From: Streptomyces sp. SPB162 | GTDB taxonomy: Bacteria > Actinomycetota > Actinomycetes > Streptomycetales > Streptomycetaceae | DNA length: 64,000 nucleotides | Assembly: GCF_029504575.1 (NCBI RefSeq) | Contig: NZ_JAQFII010000001.1 | Location: 682,001 to 746,000 of the forward strand | Reading direction: 5' to 3' | Part shown: positions 34,793 through 43,730 of the stretch, one piece after another | How positions within the stretch are numbered: position 1 is the first letter of the stretch | How the letters are laid out: each line of letters begins with the position of its first letter | The notes under the pieces: model-generated | Databases searched by the model: none | What the model was told of the DNA's origin: nothing | What the model saw: the letters and a program-made list of their open reading frames with translations, nothing else | Translations under genes and position numbers: made by a program

Positions 34793-35197
34793 TCAGGCGC
34801 CCAGCCCCGCCGCTACCACGGACCTGGCCTCCTTCTGGACCAGGCGCGGATGATCCTGTCCGAGGATGGACTCGCCGTAGGACTTGCAGGAGTCCCCGGT
34901 ACCCAAAGGCCGGCCCGCCCAGGATGTGTTGGCGGCGGCGCCCTCGATGTCCCCCCGAGCGAGCAGGGCCAGGATGATGCCACCTTTGTCGGTCGTCCAC
35001 GCCGAGCTGTTCCGGCGCAGGCAGGACGCCCCCGCCGACTCTTGGCCGCCGAAACCAAGCGTGCTGTCGAAGGGACCGTTCACGAACCACTCCGACCCGA
35101 AAGGGACTTCGACCAGCGGGCGGCCGACGTCCTCGTTGGCACCCGTTGTTCCCACTCCCACCCAGCACGACCCACCGGTACCACGTTCGCCAGACAT
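34793..35197 (-). CDS. uncharacterised protein, first gene of the STAS-NTPase operon
   Basis: A 134-residue protein with a Gly-rich start (SGERGTGGSCWVGVGTTG), an aromatic stretch (PFGSEWFVNGPFDSTLG), two scattered cysteines and a helical middle (KGGIILALLARGDIEGAAA). I do not recognise it. ATG 35197 is the most likely start because longer frames carry Pro/Arg-rich sequence. Its stop abuts the next gene, which supports co-transcription; low-confidence call. Confidence 0.5.
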   Translation of the reverse strand: MSGERGTGGSCWVGVGTTGANEDVGRPLVEVPFGSEWFVNGPFDSTLGFGGQESAGASCLRRNSSAWTTDKGGIILALLARGDIEGAAANTSWAGRPLGTGDSCKSYGESILGQDHPRLVQKEARSVVAAGLGA

Positions 35198-35516
35198 GCG
35201 CTGACCGTACCGGTCTACCTTGGCCCCGCACCCGCACTGCCCCACGTTGGATCGAGGTCTCGTCTTCGTGAGTTCCTCGAGCGGAGGGCGGGGCCAAGGC
35301 CAAGGAGGCAGCCTCGCTGTCCTCGGGTACGGACCCACCGGGCGTGGAGTCATTCACCCGCACACATCTACTGGCCTCACGACCCTCTGTGTCAGCCCGG
35401 TCTCGGGCCACCGAGGTCCCCCGTCCGTCGTCCAGGAGTCCTTTGTGCCACCTCCCTGGGCTTCGGGTGGCCGGCGGCCCGGTCCTGCGGCTGACCGACT
35501 GGATCAAGGGTGTGAC

Positions 35517-36003
35517 GAACCCCGCTTCTGGGCGGCCTGTTGCTCCTGGTCGACCCGAGCGCACCGTTGGCCGTGGTCGCTGCCTTGGCCGTGACAGCTG
35601 CCGTCACCGCAAGGGGCGATGGTGCTGCGGCAGCTCACCGTCCGAAGTCCGGCAGTCTGCGGATCGGATGTCGGACCGTGCGCCGGACTCCGGCGCCGGC
35701 CTGGCTGATCGGTGGTCTGGCCTCGTCGAACCTGGCCTTCGGTGTTCTGCAGGCTGCCGCCCCGATCACGGTCATCCACCAGTTCCACCACTCCCCCGCC
35801 CCGGTCGGCGCGATCTGGAGCGCGGCAGCCGTCGCCTCCCTGCTCGCCGTGTGGGTCGCCCGCCGAGCCATCGACCGTTGGCATGTGTGGCCGGTAGGCG
35901 CAGTAGCCGCCGCCGTGTCCACCGCAGCCTGCCTGGCCATCGCGCTCACTCCAACCTTCTACTCCTATGTCGAGTCGGTGGCCGTACTGATGGCTGCCGC
36001 GTG
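35517..36003 (+). pseudogene. MFS transporter fragment
   Basis: Hydrophobic sequence typical of the middle of an MFS permease (GLLLLVDPSAPLAVVAALAV; GGLASSNLAFGVLQAAAP; AVWVARRAIDRWHVWPVG; AACLAIALTPTFYSYVESVA) without an N-terminal half and cut off at the 3' side where the SDR gene ends. It marks the beginning of a rearranged zone. Confidence 0.65.
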
Positions 36004-36023
36004 CGGTCGTTGGGAGCGCGGCG

Positions 36024-36722
36024 TCAGCCGACCTGTCCGGTCGGCCGCATGGTGATGTGGTTGATGTCCACGCCCGCGGGCTGATGGACGGCGAAGACGA
36101 TCGTGTCCGCGACCTGCTCGGCGGTCATCACCGGCGCCGTCTCGGGGGTGCCGCCGCGCTCGTCCCAGAACGGGGTGTCCACCACCCCGGGGGCGACGAC
36201 CGTCACGCCGACCCCGTCCTTGCCGACCAGCAGACGGGTGTTCTCGGCCAGTGCGTGCGCGGCCCACTTGGTGACCGAGTACAGGTTGCCAGGCGTGTTG
36301 CGCACCCCGGCGACCGAACCGATGATCACGATCCGGCCCTTGGACTCCCGCAGGTGTGGCAGGGTCTCCCGCACCAGCAGGGCCGGGCCCAGGACGTTGG
36401 TGAGGACCATGACGCGCATGTCCTCGGGGGCGTGGCTCTCCAGGTTGCCGGGCAGTGAGAAACCGGCATTGGCGATGACGTTGTCCAGTCGGCCCCACGC
36501 CTCCACCACGCGGCGCACGGCGGAGGCTACGTCGTGCGCGTCGCTGGTGTCGCCGGTGATCGTCAGCAGCCGCTCGCCCGCTGCGGCCGAAGCAGCGAAA
36601 GCGGCGAGCTTGCCCGCGCCACGTCCGGTGACGGCCACGCGGTGGCCCTGCTTGAGCAGGGCGCGGGCGGTGGCGGCGCCGATTCCGGTCGAGCCACCGG
36701 TGATCAGCGTGACGGGTTCCAT
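36024..36722 (-). CDS. short-chain dehydrogenase/reductase
   Basis: A 232-residue classical SDR oxidoreductase. Cofactor motif TLITGGSTGIGAATA near residue 5, NVIANAG near residue 82, catalytic Ser in IIGSVAG and the YSVTK pair (Tyr and Lys) near residue 148. The Arg in VAVTGRGAGKL after strand 2 suggests NADP(H). A strong AAGGAGG precedes ATG 36722. It stands alone in the rearranged stretch; the substrate is unknown. Confidence 0.9.
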   Translation of the reverse strand: MEPVTLITGGSTGIGAATARALLKQGHRVAVTGRGAGKLAAFAASAAAGERLLTITGDTSDAHDVASAVRRVVEAWGRLDNVIANAGFSLPGNLESHAPEDMRVMVLTNVLGPALLVRETLPHLRESKGRIVIIGSVAGVRNTPGNLYSVTKWAAHALAENTRLLVGKDGVGVTVVAPGVVDTPFWDERGGTPETAPVMTAEQVADTIVFAVHQPAGVDINHITMRPTGQVG

Positions 36723-37003
36723 GGGACGGCCTCCTTGGCGATGTGGTCATCGGGGCTCCGCCAGGCCCCCGGATGCCGATGAACACGAGGTGGCGCGTGA
36801 GGTCGACCGACTTCAGGTCGCCGGTTCCCCGAAACGCCTGCACTATACCCAGCGATCTTCCCGCTAAGCCGGTACGCCATCGCTGACTGGCCATGATGCC
36901 GCACGAATGGGGCCGAACCCGCGCTGCTGGCACCCCTGTTGGGACTGCGCGGCGCGCAGGTCCCAGGCTGCGCTCACGCTGTCGGTGTCAGTGACGGCTG
37001 TGA

Positions 37004-37620
37004 TCACCTGGACCACATCCAGGGCCTGCTGAACTGCTGGACCGGCATCTGCACCACCTGGGGGCGTCCGCCCCAGCGGATGCCCCTCTCGCTGCGGATG
37101 CGAGCACGCTCCTTGCGTTGAGCGGCCAGGACGTCGGGGTGGCGGGCGCTGGTGTTGCGCCAGCGCAGGTAGGCGTGCGGAGTCCGGGTCTGGACGGTGT
37201 GGTTGCGGTGGTTGGAGTTGGCGATCGTGAACTGCCGCAAGGGCCCGAAGTGGGCCTCGATCGGCTTGGCCCAGGACGCGTACGTCGGGGTGAAGCACAG
37301 CTCGACCCGATTCTTCGTCGCCCATCGCCGGATCTCCTGGCCCTTGTGGGCGGACAGGTTCTCCAGGAGCACGGAGATCGGGGCGCCGTCCGAGCGGGCC
37401 GCACGGATCGACTTGAGGGCGGCCAGGGTGTTCGCGGCGCCCTTCTTGCGGCGGTTGACACCCCACAGGGTGTCGTCGCCGACCGAGTAGCAGCCGTGGA
37501 AGTAGCAGACGCCGTGGGTGCGGTGGTAGGTCGCAGGGTGTCGTTCGGGGTGCCCAGCCGGAGCCGCCGGTGGCCAGAGCGACCATTCAGCGTGCGCACG
37601 AGGCGACATAGCCCATCTAC
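37004..37620 (-). pseudogene. IS630-like transposase remnant
   Basis: The C-terminal catalytic half of an IS630/Tc1-type transposase is readable: LLENLSAHKGQEIRRW (canonical DNLSAHK, with the catalytic Asp replaced by Glu) and SWAKPIEAHFGPLRQFT with the last acidic residue. The N-terminal half, including the first Asp, is missing or scrambled, and no intact ends were seen, so it is dead. Confidence 0.75.
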
Positions 37621-37800
37621 CGGCCGGCGCCCAGGCCCTCAGGGCTGTCCCGGAATCCCTGGCGGGCGCCCGACGACGGCTACGGCACCTCGCCTGTTGT
37701 CGGAACGCCCGAATACGTCCAGTATGCGAGCGCTCCCCCGCCGTGCGATGTACAGCACCTGACGCCGCGCGCTGATCCACCAGGGATTACGGAACAGCCC

Positions 37801-37804
37801 CTAG
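37801..37804. repeat. left target-site duplication CTAG of the IS701-like element
   Basis: CTAG immediately outside the left inverted repeat; the same four bases flank the right end at 39364-39367. Confidence 0.75.
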
Positions 37805-37824
37805 TACTACAGCCGGAGATCTTG
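37805..37824 (+). repeat. left terminal inverted repeat
   Basis: TACTACAGCCGGAGATCTTG; perfect match to the reverse complement of 39344-39363. Confidence 0.93.
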
Positions 37825-37856
37825 TGACGGGGTCCGTGTGCCGTCGTTGACCGGGC

Positions 37857-39116
37857 ATGATGCTGGATGTGACGGCTGAGCTGATAGCCGAGTGGCATGA
37901 CGAACTAGCCAAGCTGACCGGCTCGTTGGAGAGCCTGTTCAACCGGCCGGAGCCGCGGGTGGTGTTCGCGCAGTTCATCGAGGGCCTGCTGGCGGAGCTG
38001 CCGAAGAAGAACGGCTGGACGCTCTCGGAGCGGGCCGGGCATGCGACCGCGGACCGGATGCAGTGGCTGCTGAACGGGTCGGTATGGGACGCCGACCAGC
38101 TGCGCGACGAGGTCCGCGACTACGTCGTGGAGCATCTGGGCGACGCGGACGCCTCGCTGGTGATCGATGACACCCAGGCCCAAAAGAAGGGCACCAAATC
38201 GGTCGGGGTGGCCTTCCAGCACTGCGGGCTGACCGGGGACGTGCGCAACTGCCAGACGATGGTGATGCTCACCTACGCGACCGCCGCCGGACACGCCTTT
38301 ATCGATCGCCGCCTGTACCTGCCCGAGGAATGGACGTCCGACCGGGAGCGGTGCCGGGCTGCCGGTATCCCCGACGAGACCGCCTTCGCCACCAAGCCCG
38401 AGCTGGCCATCGCCATGCTCGACCGCGCCCTCGCCGCCCAGGTCCCCTTCACCTGGGTCCTGGCCGATTCCGGCTACGGGCGCGATCCGCAGTTGCGCGC
38501 CTGGTGCCACACCCGGGCGGTGCCCTACGTACTGGGCGTCCCGGTCGATCTCCCGCTGGACGGCCCGCCCGGCAGACCCCGCCATCCCGCCGTCAAACGC
38601 GCCGACGACCTGCTCCACTACGCCCGCGTCCGTGACCAGTGGGAACGCCGCTCGTGCGGCCACGGCGCCAAGGGCGATCGGCTCTACGACTGGACCGCCT
38701 TCGCCGTCGAGGTCAAGGATGAGAGGCCGGCCAGGGACTTCTCGCACTGGATGGTCCTGCGTAGATCGCTCCACCCCAACCGGCGCGGCAAGGACGGACA
38801 ACTCCACCGGGAGATCGCCTACTTCCTGGTCCACGCGCCCGCCCGCACCACCGTCGTCGAGATCATTTCCCGAGCGGGCGGCCGCTGGCAGATCGAGGAG
38901 GACAACGAGATCAACAAGCAGCTCGTCGGCCTCGCCCAGTACCAGGTCCGCAGGTGGACCCCCTGGCACCGGCACGTCACCGCCTGCATGCTCGCCACCG
39001 CCTTCCTCGCCGTCCAACGCGCCGCCGTCCCCGAACCAGAACCAGAGAGCGACGCCGGACAGGAGCCCCATCCGGGAAAAGCGCGGACCACGGCCGAGGG
39101 CGAGGCCACCGGCTGA
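37857..39116 (+). CDS. IS701-family transposase
   Basis: A 419-residue DDE-type transposase of the DDE_5 / IS701 type. Visible catalytic segments are SLVIDDTQAQKKGTKSVGVA near residue 100, TWVLADSGYGRDPQLRAW near residue 200, and GRWQIEEDNEINKQLVGLAQYQVRRWTPWHRH near residue 345. The frame stops at 39116 after a degenerate tail, yet the -1 frame continues to 39361 with residues that look like the normal family C terminus (CEFWRRLHQTRAMVSHYRRRGD). A G-GGA-AAA heptamer in the zero frame at 39074-39080 could allow a -1 ribosomal frameshift to join them. Confidence 0.9.
   Translation: MMLDVTAELIAEWHDELAKLTGSLESLFNRPEPRVVFAQFIEGLLAELPKKNGWTLSERAGHATADRMQWLLNGSVWDADQLRDEVRDYVVEHLGDADASLVIDDTQAQKKGTKSVGVAFQHCGLTGDVRNCQTMVMLTYATAAGHAFIDRRLYLPEEWTSDRERCRAAGIPDETAFATKPELAIAMLDRALAAQVPFTWVLADSGYGRDPQLRAWCHTRAVPYVLGVPVDLPLDGPPGRPRHPAVKRADDLLHYARVRDQWERRSCGHGAKGDRLYDWTAFAVEVKDERPARDFSHWMVLRRSLHPNRRGKDGQLHREIAYFLVHAPARTTVVEIISRAGGRWQIEEDNEINKQLVGLAQYQVRRWTPWHRHVTACMLATAFLAVQRAAVPEPEPESDAGQEPHPGKARTTAEGEATG
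39074..39080 (+). promoter_or_regulatory. candidate -1 ribosomal frameshift site GGGAAAA
   Basis: The heptamer is positioned as X-XXY-YYZ in the transposase frame (codons GGA 39075-39077 and AAA 39078-39080). Slipping back one base opens a frame to a TAG at 39359-39361 inside the right inverted repeat, adding about 90 residues. Confidence 0.5.
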
Positions 39117-39343
39117 TCCCCGGACCGCTGCTGCGGCCCTCCGCCCACACCATCCGGCACTGCCTGGCCGCCACCCGACTCAACCCCCACCACCCCGTAG
39201 AGACCATCCTGACCTGCGAGTTCTGGCGCCGCCTGCACCAGACCCGGGCCATGGTCAGCCACTACCGCCGCCGCGGCGACCCCCTCCCGCACCACCTACA
39301 AGCCTGGGCCCACCATCGACCGATCCCACCGATCACTGACCCT

Positions 39344-39363
39344 CAAGATCTCCGGCTGTAGTA
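39344..39363 (-). repeat. right terminal inverted repeat
   Basis: Perfect 20-bp inverted copy of 37805-37824, followed by CTAG at 39364-39367. Confidence 0.93.
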
Positions 39364-41328
39364 CTAGTCCAGGGCCACGGCCTGGGCAAATTGCGCCTCA
39401 TGCAAACGTGCGTACGGGCCGCCCGCAATCACCAGGTCCGCGTGTGCCCCCTGCTCTACGATTGCTCCGCCCTCCATGACCAGAATGCTGTCGGCATCAC
39501 GGATGGTGGAGAGTCTGTGAGCGATGACAAAGCTGGTCCGCCCGTGACTCAGTCTCTTCATCGCTCGCTGAATCAGTACTTCCGTTCGGGTGTCGACCGA
39601 ACTGGTGGCCTCATCAAGCACCAGGATCACCGGATCGGACAGGAAGGCTCGTGCGATCGTGATGAGCTGCTTCTCGCCCGAGCTCACCCCTGCCCCTTCG
39701 TCATCGATCACAGTGTCATATCCATTCGGGAGCGTACGAATGAAGCGGTCTGCATGTGCTGCGCGGGCAGCGTCCTCGATTTGCTCGCGGGTGCTTCCCT
39801 CCGACCCATAGCCGATGTTCTCCGCGATGGTGCCGCCGAAGAGCCAAGTGTCCTGTAGCACCATCCCGATTCGCGCGCGCAGGTCGTCCCGTGCCAGCGT
39901 GGCGATGTCCACGCCGTCCAAGAGGATCTTGCCGGACGTCAGTTCGTAGAAGCGCAACAGCAGATTGACAAGGGTGGTTTTTCCCGCGCCGGTCGGTCCG
40001 ACGATCGCCACGGTGCGACCCGGCTCCACCGACAAGGACAGATCCTCGATAAGAGGCCTTTCCGGCTCGTAGCGGAATGTAACCGACTCGAACTCGACCC
40101 GGCCGCGGAGCTTGCTCCAACGCACGGGAACGTCAACAGGGTCCGCACTCTGCTCGGGCGCGTCCAGCAGTTGGAATACCCGTTCTGCGGATGCAATTCC
40201 CGACTGGACAATGCTGAAGAGGCTGGCCACCTGTGTTAGCGGTCCGCCAAACTGTCGCGAATATTGGATAAATGCCTGGACGTCGCCAATGGACAATCCT
40301 CCGGATGCCACGCGCAGCCCGCCCACAACCGCCACCGCTACGTAATTAAGATTTCCGATGAATGCCATCATGGGTCCCATTATCCCGCTGATGAACTGAG
40401 CCCGGAATCCAGAACGCAGCAACAACTTGTTATGTTCAGCGAAAGCTTCCGCAGATTGGGCTTCGCGGCCGAAAGCCTTCACCAGCGAATGACCTGTGTA
40501 CATCTCTTCGACGTGCGCGTGGAGATGCCCGGTGGTATTCCACTGTTCTGCGAACTGCGGCCGCGCGAGTCTGCGAACCCAGGCTGCGGCCAGTATCACC
40601 ACAGGTAGGGTAACCAGCGTGATCAGTGCCAACAGGGGAGAGATCCAGAACATCATCGCCAGCACGCCCACGATAAGGAGAAGCGAATTTGTAATCTGAG
40701 TCATCGTCTGTTGAAGCGACTGGACAACGTTGTCGATGTCATTCGTGGTCCGACTGAGGATTTCCCCACGCGGTTGCCTGTCAAAATACGACAGAGGCAG
40801 GCGCGACAGTTTGACCTCAACAGCTGAACGCAGCTGGCAAGCCATACGTTGAATGAGCGTAGTCACCAATCGGCCCTGCATGATCCAGCACAGCCCGGAA
40901 ATCGCGTAAACCACGAGTGCAACGAGAAGCACGGCGCCCACGAAGCGGAAATCAATGCCCACCCCGGGTGAGAAATCCGTCGTCTGCGCAATATTCGCGA
41001 GGGTGCCTTGGCCGTGTTCACGTAGGTTCTCGACCGCCTGGGCTCTGGTGAGGCCGGGTTCCATCTGTCTGCCGACAACCCCGGCGAAGACGGTGTCCGT
41101 GGCGCGGCCTAGAATCTTTGGGCCGGCGACGTTCAGCAGGATACTAACGGTGCCGAGTGTCATTACCCCATAGGCCAATCGGCGCTGCATCCGCATCATT
41201 TCCAACAGACGGGCGCCGCCTCCCTTCCGACTCTCCGGCCGGCTGTTGGGCGCTATTTCTTTGTCAATATGGTGGCCGGCGAAGGGCTTGGGGGCACGTT
41301 GCTGCTCCGTCGGTCGTGTTGCTTTCAC
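39364..41328 (-). CDS. ABC exporter half-transporter B (ATPase fused to permease)
   Basis: A 654-residue type-IV exporter subunit: six-helix membrane domain in the first 400 residues and a nucleotide-binding domain with Walker A GPTGAGKTT, Q-loop LQDTWLFGG, signature VSSGEKQ (degenerate LSGGQ), Walker B VILVLDEATSSVD and switch His in VIAHRLSTI. It pairs with the preceding gene's product as a heterodimer and should export the island's product. The GTG start at 41328 is tentative; it lies 82 bases after the upstream stop. The stop codon TAG is formed from the CTAG at the edge of the IS701-like element, so transposition struck the very end of the gene and the last residues (AVALD) may or may not be original. 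Confidence 0.9.
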   Translation of the reverse strand: MKATRPTEQQRAPKPFAGHHIDKEIAPNSRPESRKGGGARLLEMMRMQRRLAYGVMTLGTVSILLNVAGPKILGRATDTVFAGVVGRQMEPGLTRAQAVENLREHGQGTLANIAQTTDFSPGVGIDFRFVGAVLLVALVVYAISGLCWIMQGRLVTTLIQRMACQLRSAVEVKLSRLPLSYFDRQPRGEILSRTTNDIDNVVQSLQQTMTQITNSLLLIVGVLAMMFWISPLLALITLVTLPVVILAAAWVRRLARPQFAEQWNTTGHLHAHVEEMYTGHSLVKAFGREAQSAEAFAEHNKLLLRSGFRAQFISGIMGPMMAFIGNLNYVAVAVVGGLRVASGGLSIGDVQAFIQYSRQFGGPLTQVASLFSIVQSGIASAERVFQLLDAPEQSADPVDVPVRWSKLRGRVEFESVTFRYEPERPLIEDLSLSVEPGRTVAIVGPTGAGKTTLVNLLLRFYELTSGKILLDGVDIATLARDDLRARIGMVLQDTWLFGGTIAENIGYGSEGSTREQIEDAARAAHADRFIRTLPNGYDTVIDDEGAGVSSGEKQLITIARAFLSDPVILVLDEATSSVDTRTEVLIQRAMKRLSHGRTSFVIAHRLSTIRDADSILVMEGGAIVEQGAHADLVIAGGPYARLHEAQFAQAVALD

Positions 41329-41410
41329 GTATATGCACCAGCCCGGAAATGTGTCGGCACGCCTATGAGCTCCCCAAAATGGATCTTCGTCCTTGTCCCG
41401 CAGGTTAGTT

Positions 41411-43150
41411 TTAGCGTCTGGCGGCTTCCTCCTCGGTGACCTGTGAAAGCACGATGTCCCGGTAGATTTTGTTACTCGACATAAGCTTGAGGTGCGTCCC
41501 ACTACCGACAATCTTGCCCTCGTCGAGCACGACGATGCAGTCGGCATCCCGGAAGCTGCTCACCCGCCGGGTGACGTTGATGATCGTCGCTCCGGCAGTC
41601 TCCGCAACCATTGCGGCCCTCAGTGCAGCCTCCGTTGCCGGATCCAACGCGGAGAAGGAGTCATCCAGGAGGTAGATTTCCGGACGACCAACCAAGACTC
41701 GTGCGATGGCCAGCCGTTGCCGCTGACCTCCGGACACGTTCGATCCGCCCTGAGAAATGGGCGCCTCCAGACCGCCCTCCAAGAGCTCCACGAATTCCTT
41801 CGCCTGTGCGGTTTCCAACGCGCGCCACAATTCGTCATCCGTCGCATCGTCCTTGCCGTAGCGAAGGTTTGAGGCAACTGTTCCCGACAGAAGGTGCGCT
41901 TTTTGCGGAACGAGGCCGATGGTCCTGCTCAGCAATTCAGGAGCTATTCTTGCCACGTTGGTGTCGTTCACAAGAACTTCTCCGGCGGTGGGATCGAAGA
42001 TGCGTGATACCAGCCCCAGAAGCGTGCTTTTTCCGCTTCCCGTGGATCCGACGACCGCGGTCGTCGTGCCAGGCCTCGCGATCAGGTCCACACCACTCAG
42101 CACGGGTTTTTCAGCTCCCGGGTAACCGAACTGAATACCGCGCAATTCCAAGCCACTTCGCGTGGTGAATGTGCGTACGGGCTCGTCTGGTGACCGCACG
42201 CTCGATTCGGTCCCAAGTACCTGCCCGATGCGCCGCGCGCACACCTCAGCCCTTGGCAGCATAATGAACATCGACGTGGCCATATTCACGGATATCAAGA
42301 TCTGCATCAGGTAGCTCAGGAAGGCCGTCAGAGCTCCAATACGCATACCGCCGCTGTCGATCCGGTGCGCGCCGAACCATACCACCGGAACAGTTATGAC
42401 GTTCACCATGGTCATAAGCATCGGAAACATCAATGTCGTCAGTCGACCCGCCCGTACGGAAGCATCGGCCAGGGCAGTGTTTGCACGTTCGAAACGCCGT
42501 CGCTCGTAGTCGCTTCTGACGAACGCCCGGATGACTCGAATTCCCAAGATTTGCTCGCGCAGGACACGGTTGACAGCGTCGATTCGGTCCTGCATTACGC
42601 CGAACACCGGACGCATCCGACGGATGACGGCGCCGACCACGAAGCCCAACAGAGGGATTGCAGCCAGCAGGATCAGCGACAGCGGCAGGTCCTGATCCAA
42701 CGCCATGATAATTCCCCCTACGCCCATGAGCGGCGCCGAGACCATGGTGGTGAACGTGGCGAGGACGAGCATTTGGACCTGCTGCACGTCATTCGTGGTT
42801 CGGGTTACCAGTGACGCGGTGCCGAACAGCCCAACCTCGCGGCCTGAAAAGCTTTGGACCCGATCGAATACAGCAGAGCGCAGGTCATGACCGATGGACA
42901 TCGCCGTCCTGGCGCTGAAGAATAGCGCCCCGATTGCGCACAGCACTTGAAGTACCGTAATGGCAAGCATGACAGCGCCGAACCGGACAATGTAGCCGGT
43001 ATCGCCCGCTACGACCCCTTGGTCGATAATGTCGGCATTGAGCGCCGGAAGATACAGGGTGGCGGCCGCCTGTACGATTTGTAGGAGCACGATGGCAGCG
43101 ATCGACAACTTGTGCGGTCGCAGATAGTGGCGAAGAACTTGCATCATCAT
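41411..43150 (-). CDS. ABC exporter half-transporter A (degenerate-site partner)
   Basis: A 579-residue exporter subunit with six transmembrane helices and a C-terminal nucleotide-binding domain. Walker A GSTGSGKST and the signature VSGGQRQRLA are canonical, but Walker B ends in LLDDSFSALD (Asp instead of the catalytic Glu) and the switch region reads NVTRRVSS, with Arg in place of His. The partner at 39364 has the opposite pattern (good Walker B and His, poor signature). Such complementary asymmetry is the hallmark of heterodimeric exporters with one working ATP site. ATG 43150 is chosen; GTG 43171 is possible. First gene of the two-gene exporter unit. Confidence 0.9.
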   Translation of the reverse strand: MMMQVLRHYLRPHKLSIAAIVLLQIVQAAATLYLPALNADIIDQGVVAGDTGYIVRFGAVMLAITVLQVLCAIGALFFSARTAMSIGHDLRSAVFDRVQSFSGREVGLFGTASLVTRTTNDVQQVQMLVLATFTTMVSAPLMGVGGIIMALDQDLPLSLILLAAIPLLGFVVGAVIRRMRPVFGVMQDRIDAVNRVLREQILGIRVIRAFVRSDYERRRFERANTALADASVRAGRLTTLMFPMLMTMVNVITVPVVWFGAHRIDSGGMRIGALTAFLSYLMQILISVNMATSMFIMLPRAEVCARRIGQVLGTESSVRSPDEPVRTFTTRSGLELRGIQFGYPGAEKPVLSGVDLIARPGTTTAVVGSTGSGKSTLLGLVSRIFDPTAGEVLVNDTNVARIAPELLSRTIGLVPQKAHLLSGTVASNLRYGKDDATDDELWRALETAQAKEFVELLEGGLEAPISQGGSNVSGGQRQRLAIARVLVGRPEIYLLDDSFSALDPATEAALRAAMVAETAGATIINVTRRVSSFRDADCIVVLDEGKIVGSGTHLKLMSSNKIYRDIVLSQVTEEEAARR

Positions 43151-43730
43151 TGTCAGCCAGCCTAGATCCACTTGGCACTCAACATAAGAGTGCGGTTCCT
43201 CGCGTTATTACCTCCGCGAGGATGGCCAGTCCGCTTGGAACCGCGTCCGGGGTCCCCTCGACCCCACCCTGCGCATCCCGGAGGAATAGCTGGGCGGCGA
43301 GCGTTGGCTCGGACCTGTTCGGCAACGACGACGAGTCCAGCAGCACCGAGGCGCTCTCGGCGCGGACCGCGTCAGCGAGGAGATTCTGCCCGCCCTGCGG
43401 TCGCTGCCGAGTCGCCGCCCGAAGGGTTCCAGTTGGTGATCTCCGAGTGCGCGTCCACCGACCTCCCGCCGGTGCGCTCGTAGAGGATCTGGCGCACCAA
43501 CCTGCCGGAACGGCTGACCGCGAGGTAGCCGCCGACCCGATGTCGTCCACGTCTTACCCGGTCCCGCCGTCCCGCAGCGACTGGGCGCGGCTCGCCTCGC
43601 TGAGCTCATGGCAGGTGTTCGACCGCCGCACCGCCGTCCGACTGGAGCGGACCTACGTAGCTGTGCCGGGAGCAGTAGATCGCAAGCACGGAGTGGTCAA
43701 CTGGGCGAAGGGGGCCGGCCACCATGTGCC
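43151..43730. other. 580-base high-GC gap inside the island, no gene recognised
   Basis: Unlike its low-GC neighbours this stretch is GC-rich, and short frames occur on both strands (for example around 43179-43550 minus and 43555-43790 plus) without family resemblance or start sites. It looks like an eroded insertion or gene remnant separating the exporter genes from the carrier-protein genes. Confidence 0.4.

Larger units (their letters stand above)
37805..39363 (+). mobile_element. complete IS701-like insertion sequence, 1559 bp
   Basis: Bounded by perfect 20-bp inverted repeats (37805-37824 and 39344-39363) and flanked by CTAG on both sides, which fits the 4-base target duplication known for IS701-type elements. 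It carries one transposase gene plus a C-terminal frame in -1 register. It lies exactly between the older rearranged zone and the lower-GC biosynthetic island, and its right CTAG supplies the stop codon of the neighbouring ABC transporter gene. Confidence 0.9.

Noticed and set aside
36939..37762. Plus-strand frames across the IS630 remnant.
   Set aside because: They are antisense to readable transposase sequence on the minus strand.
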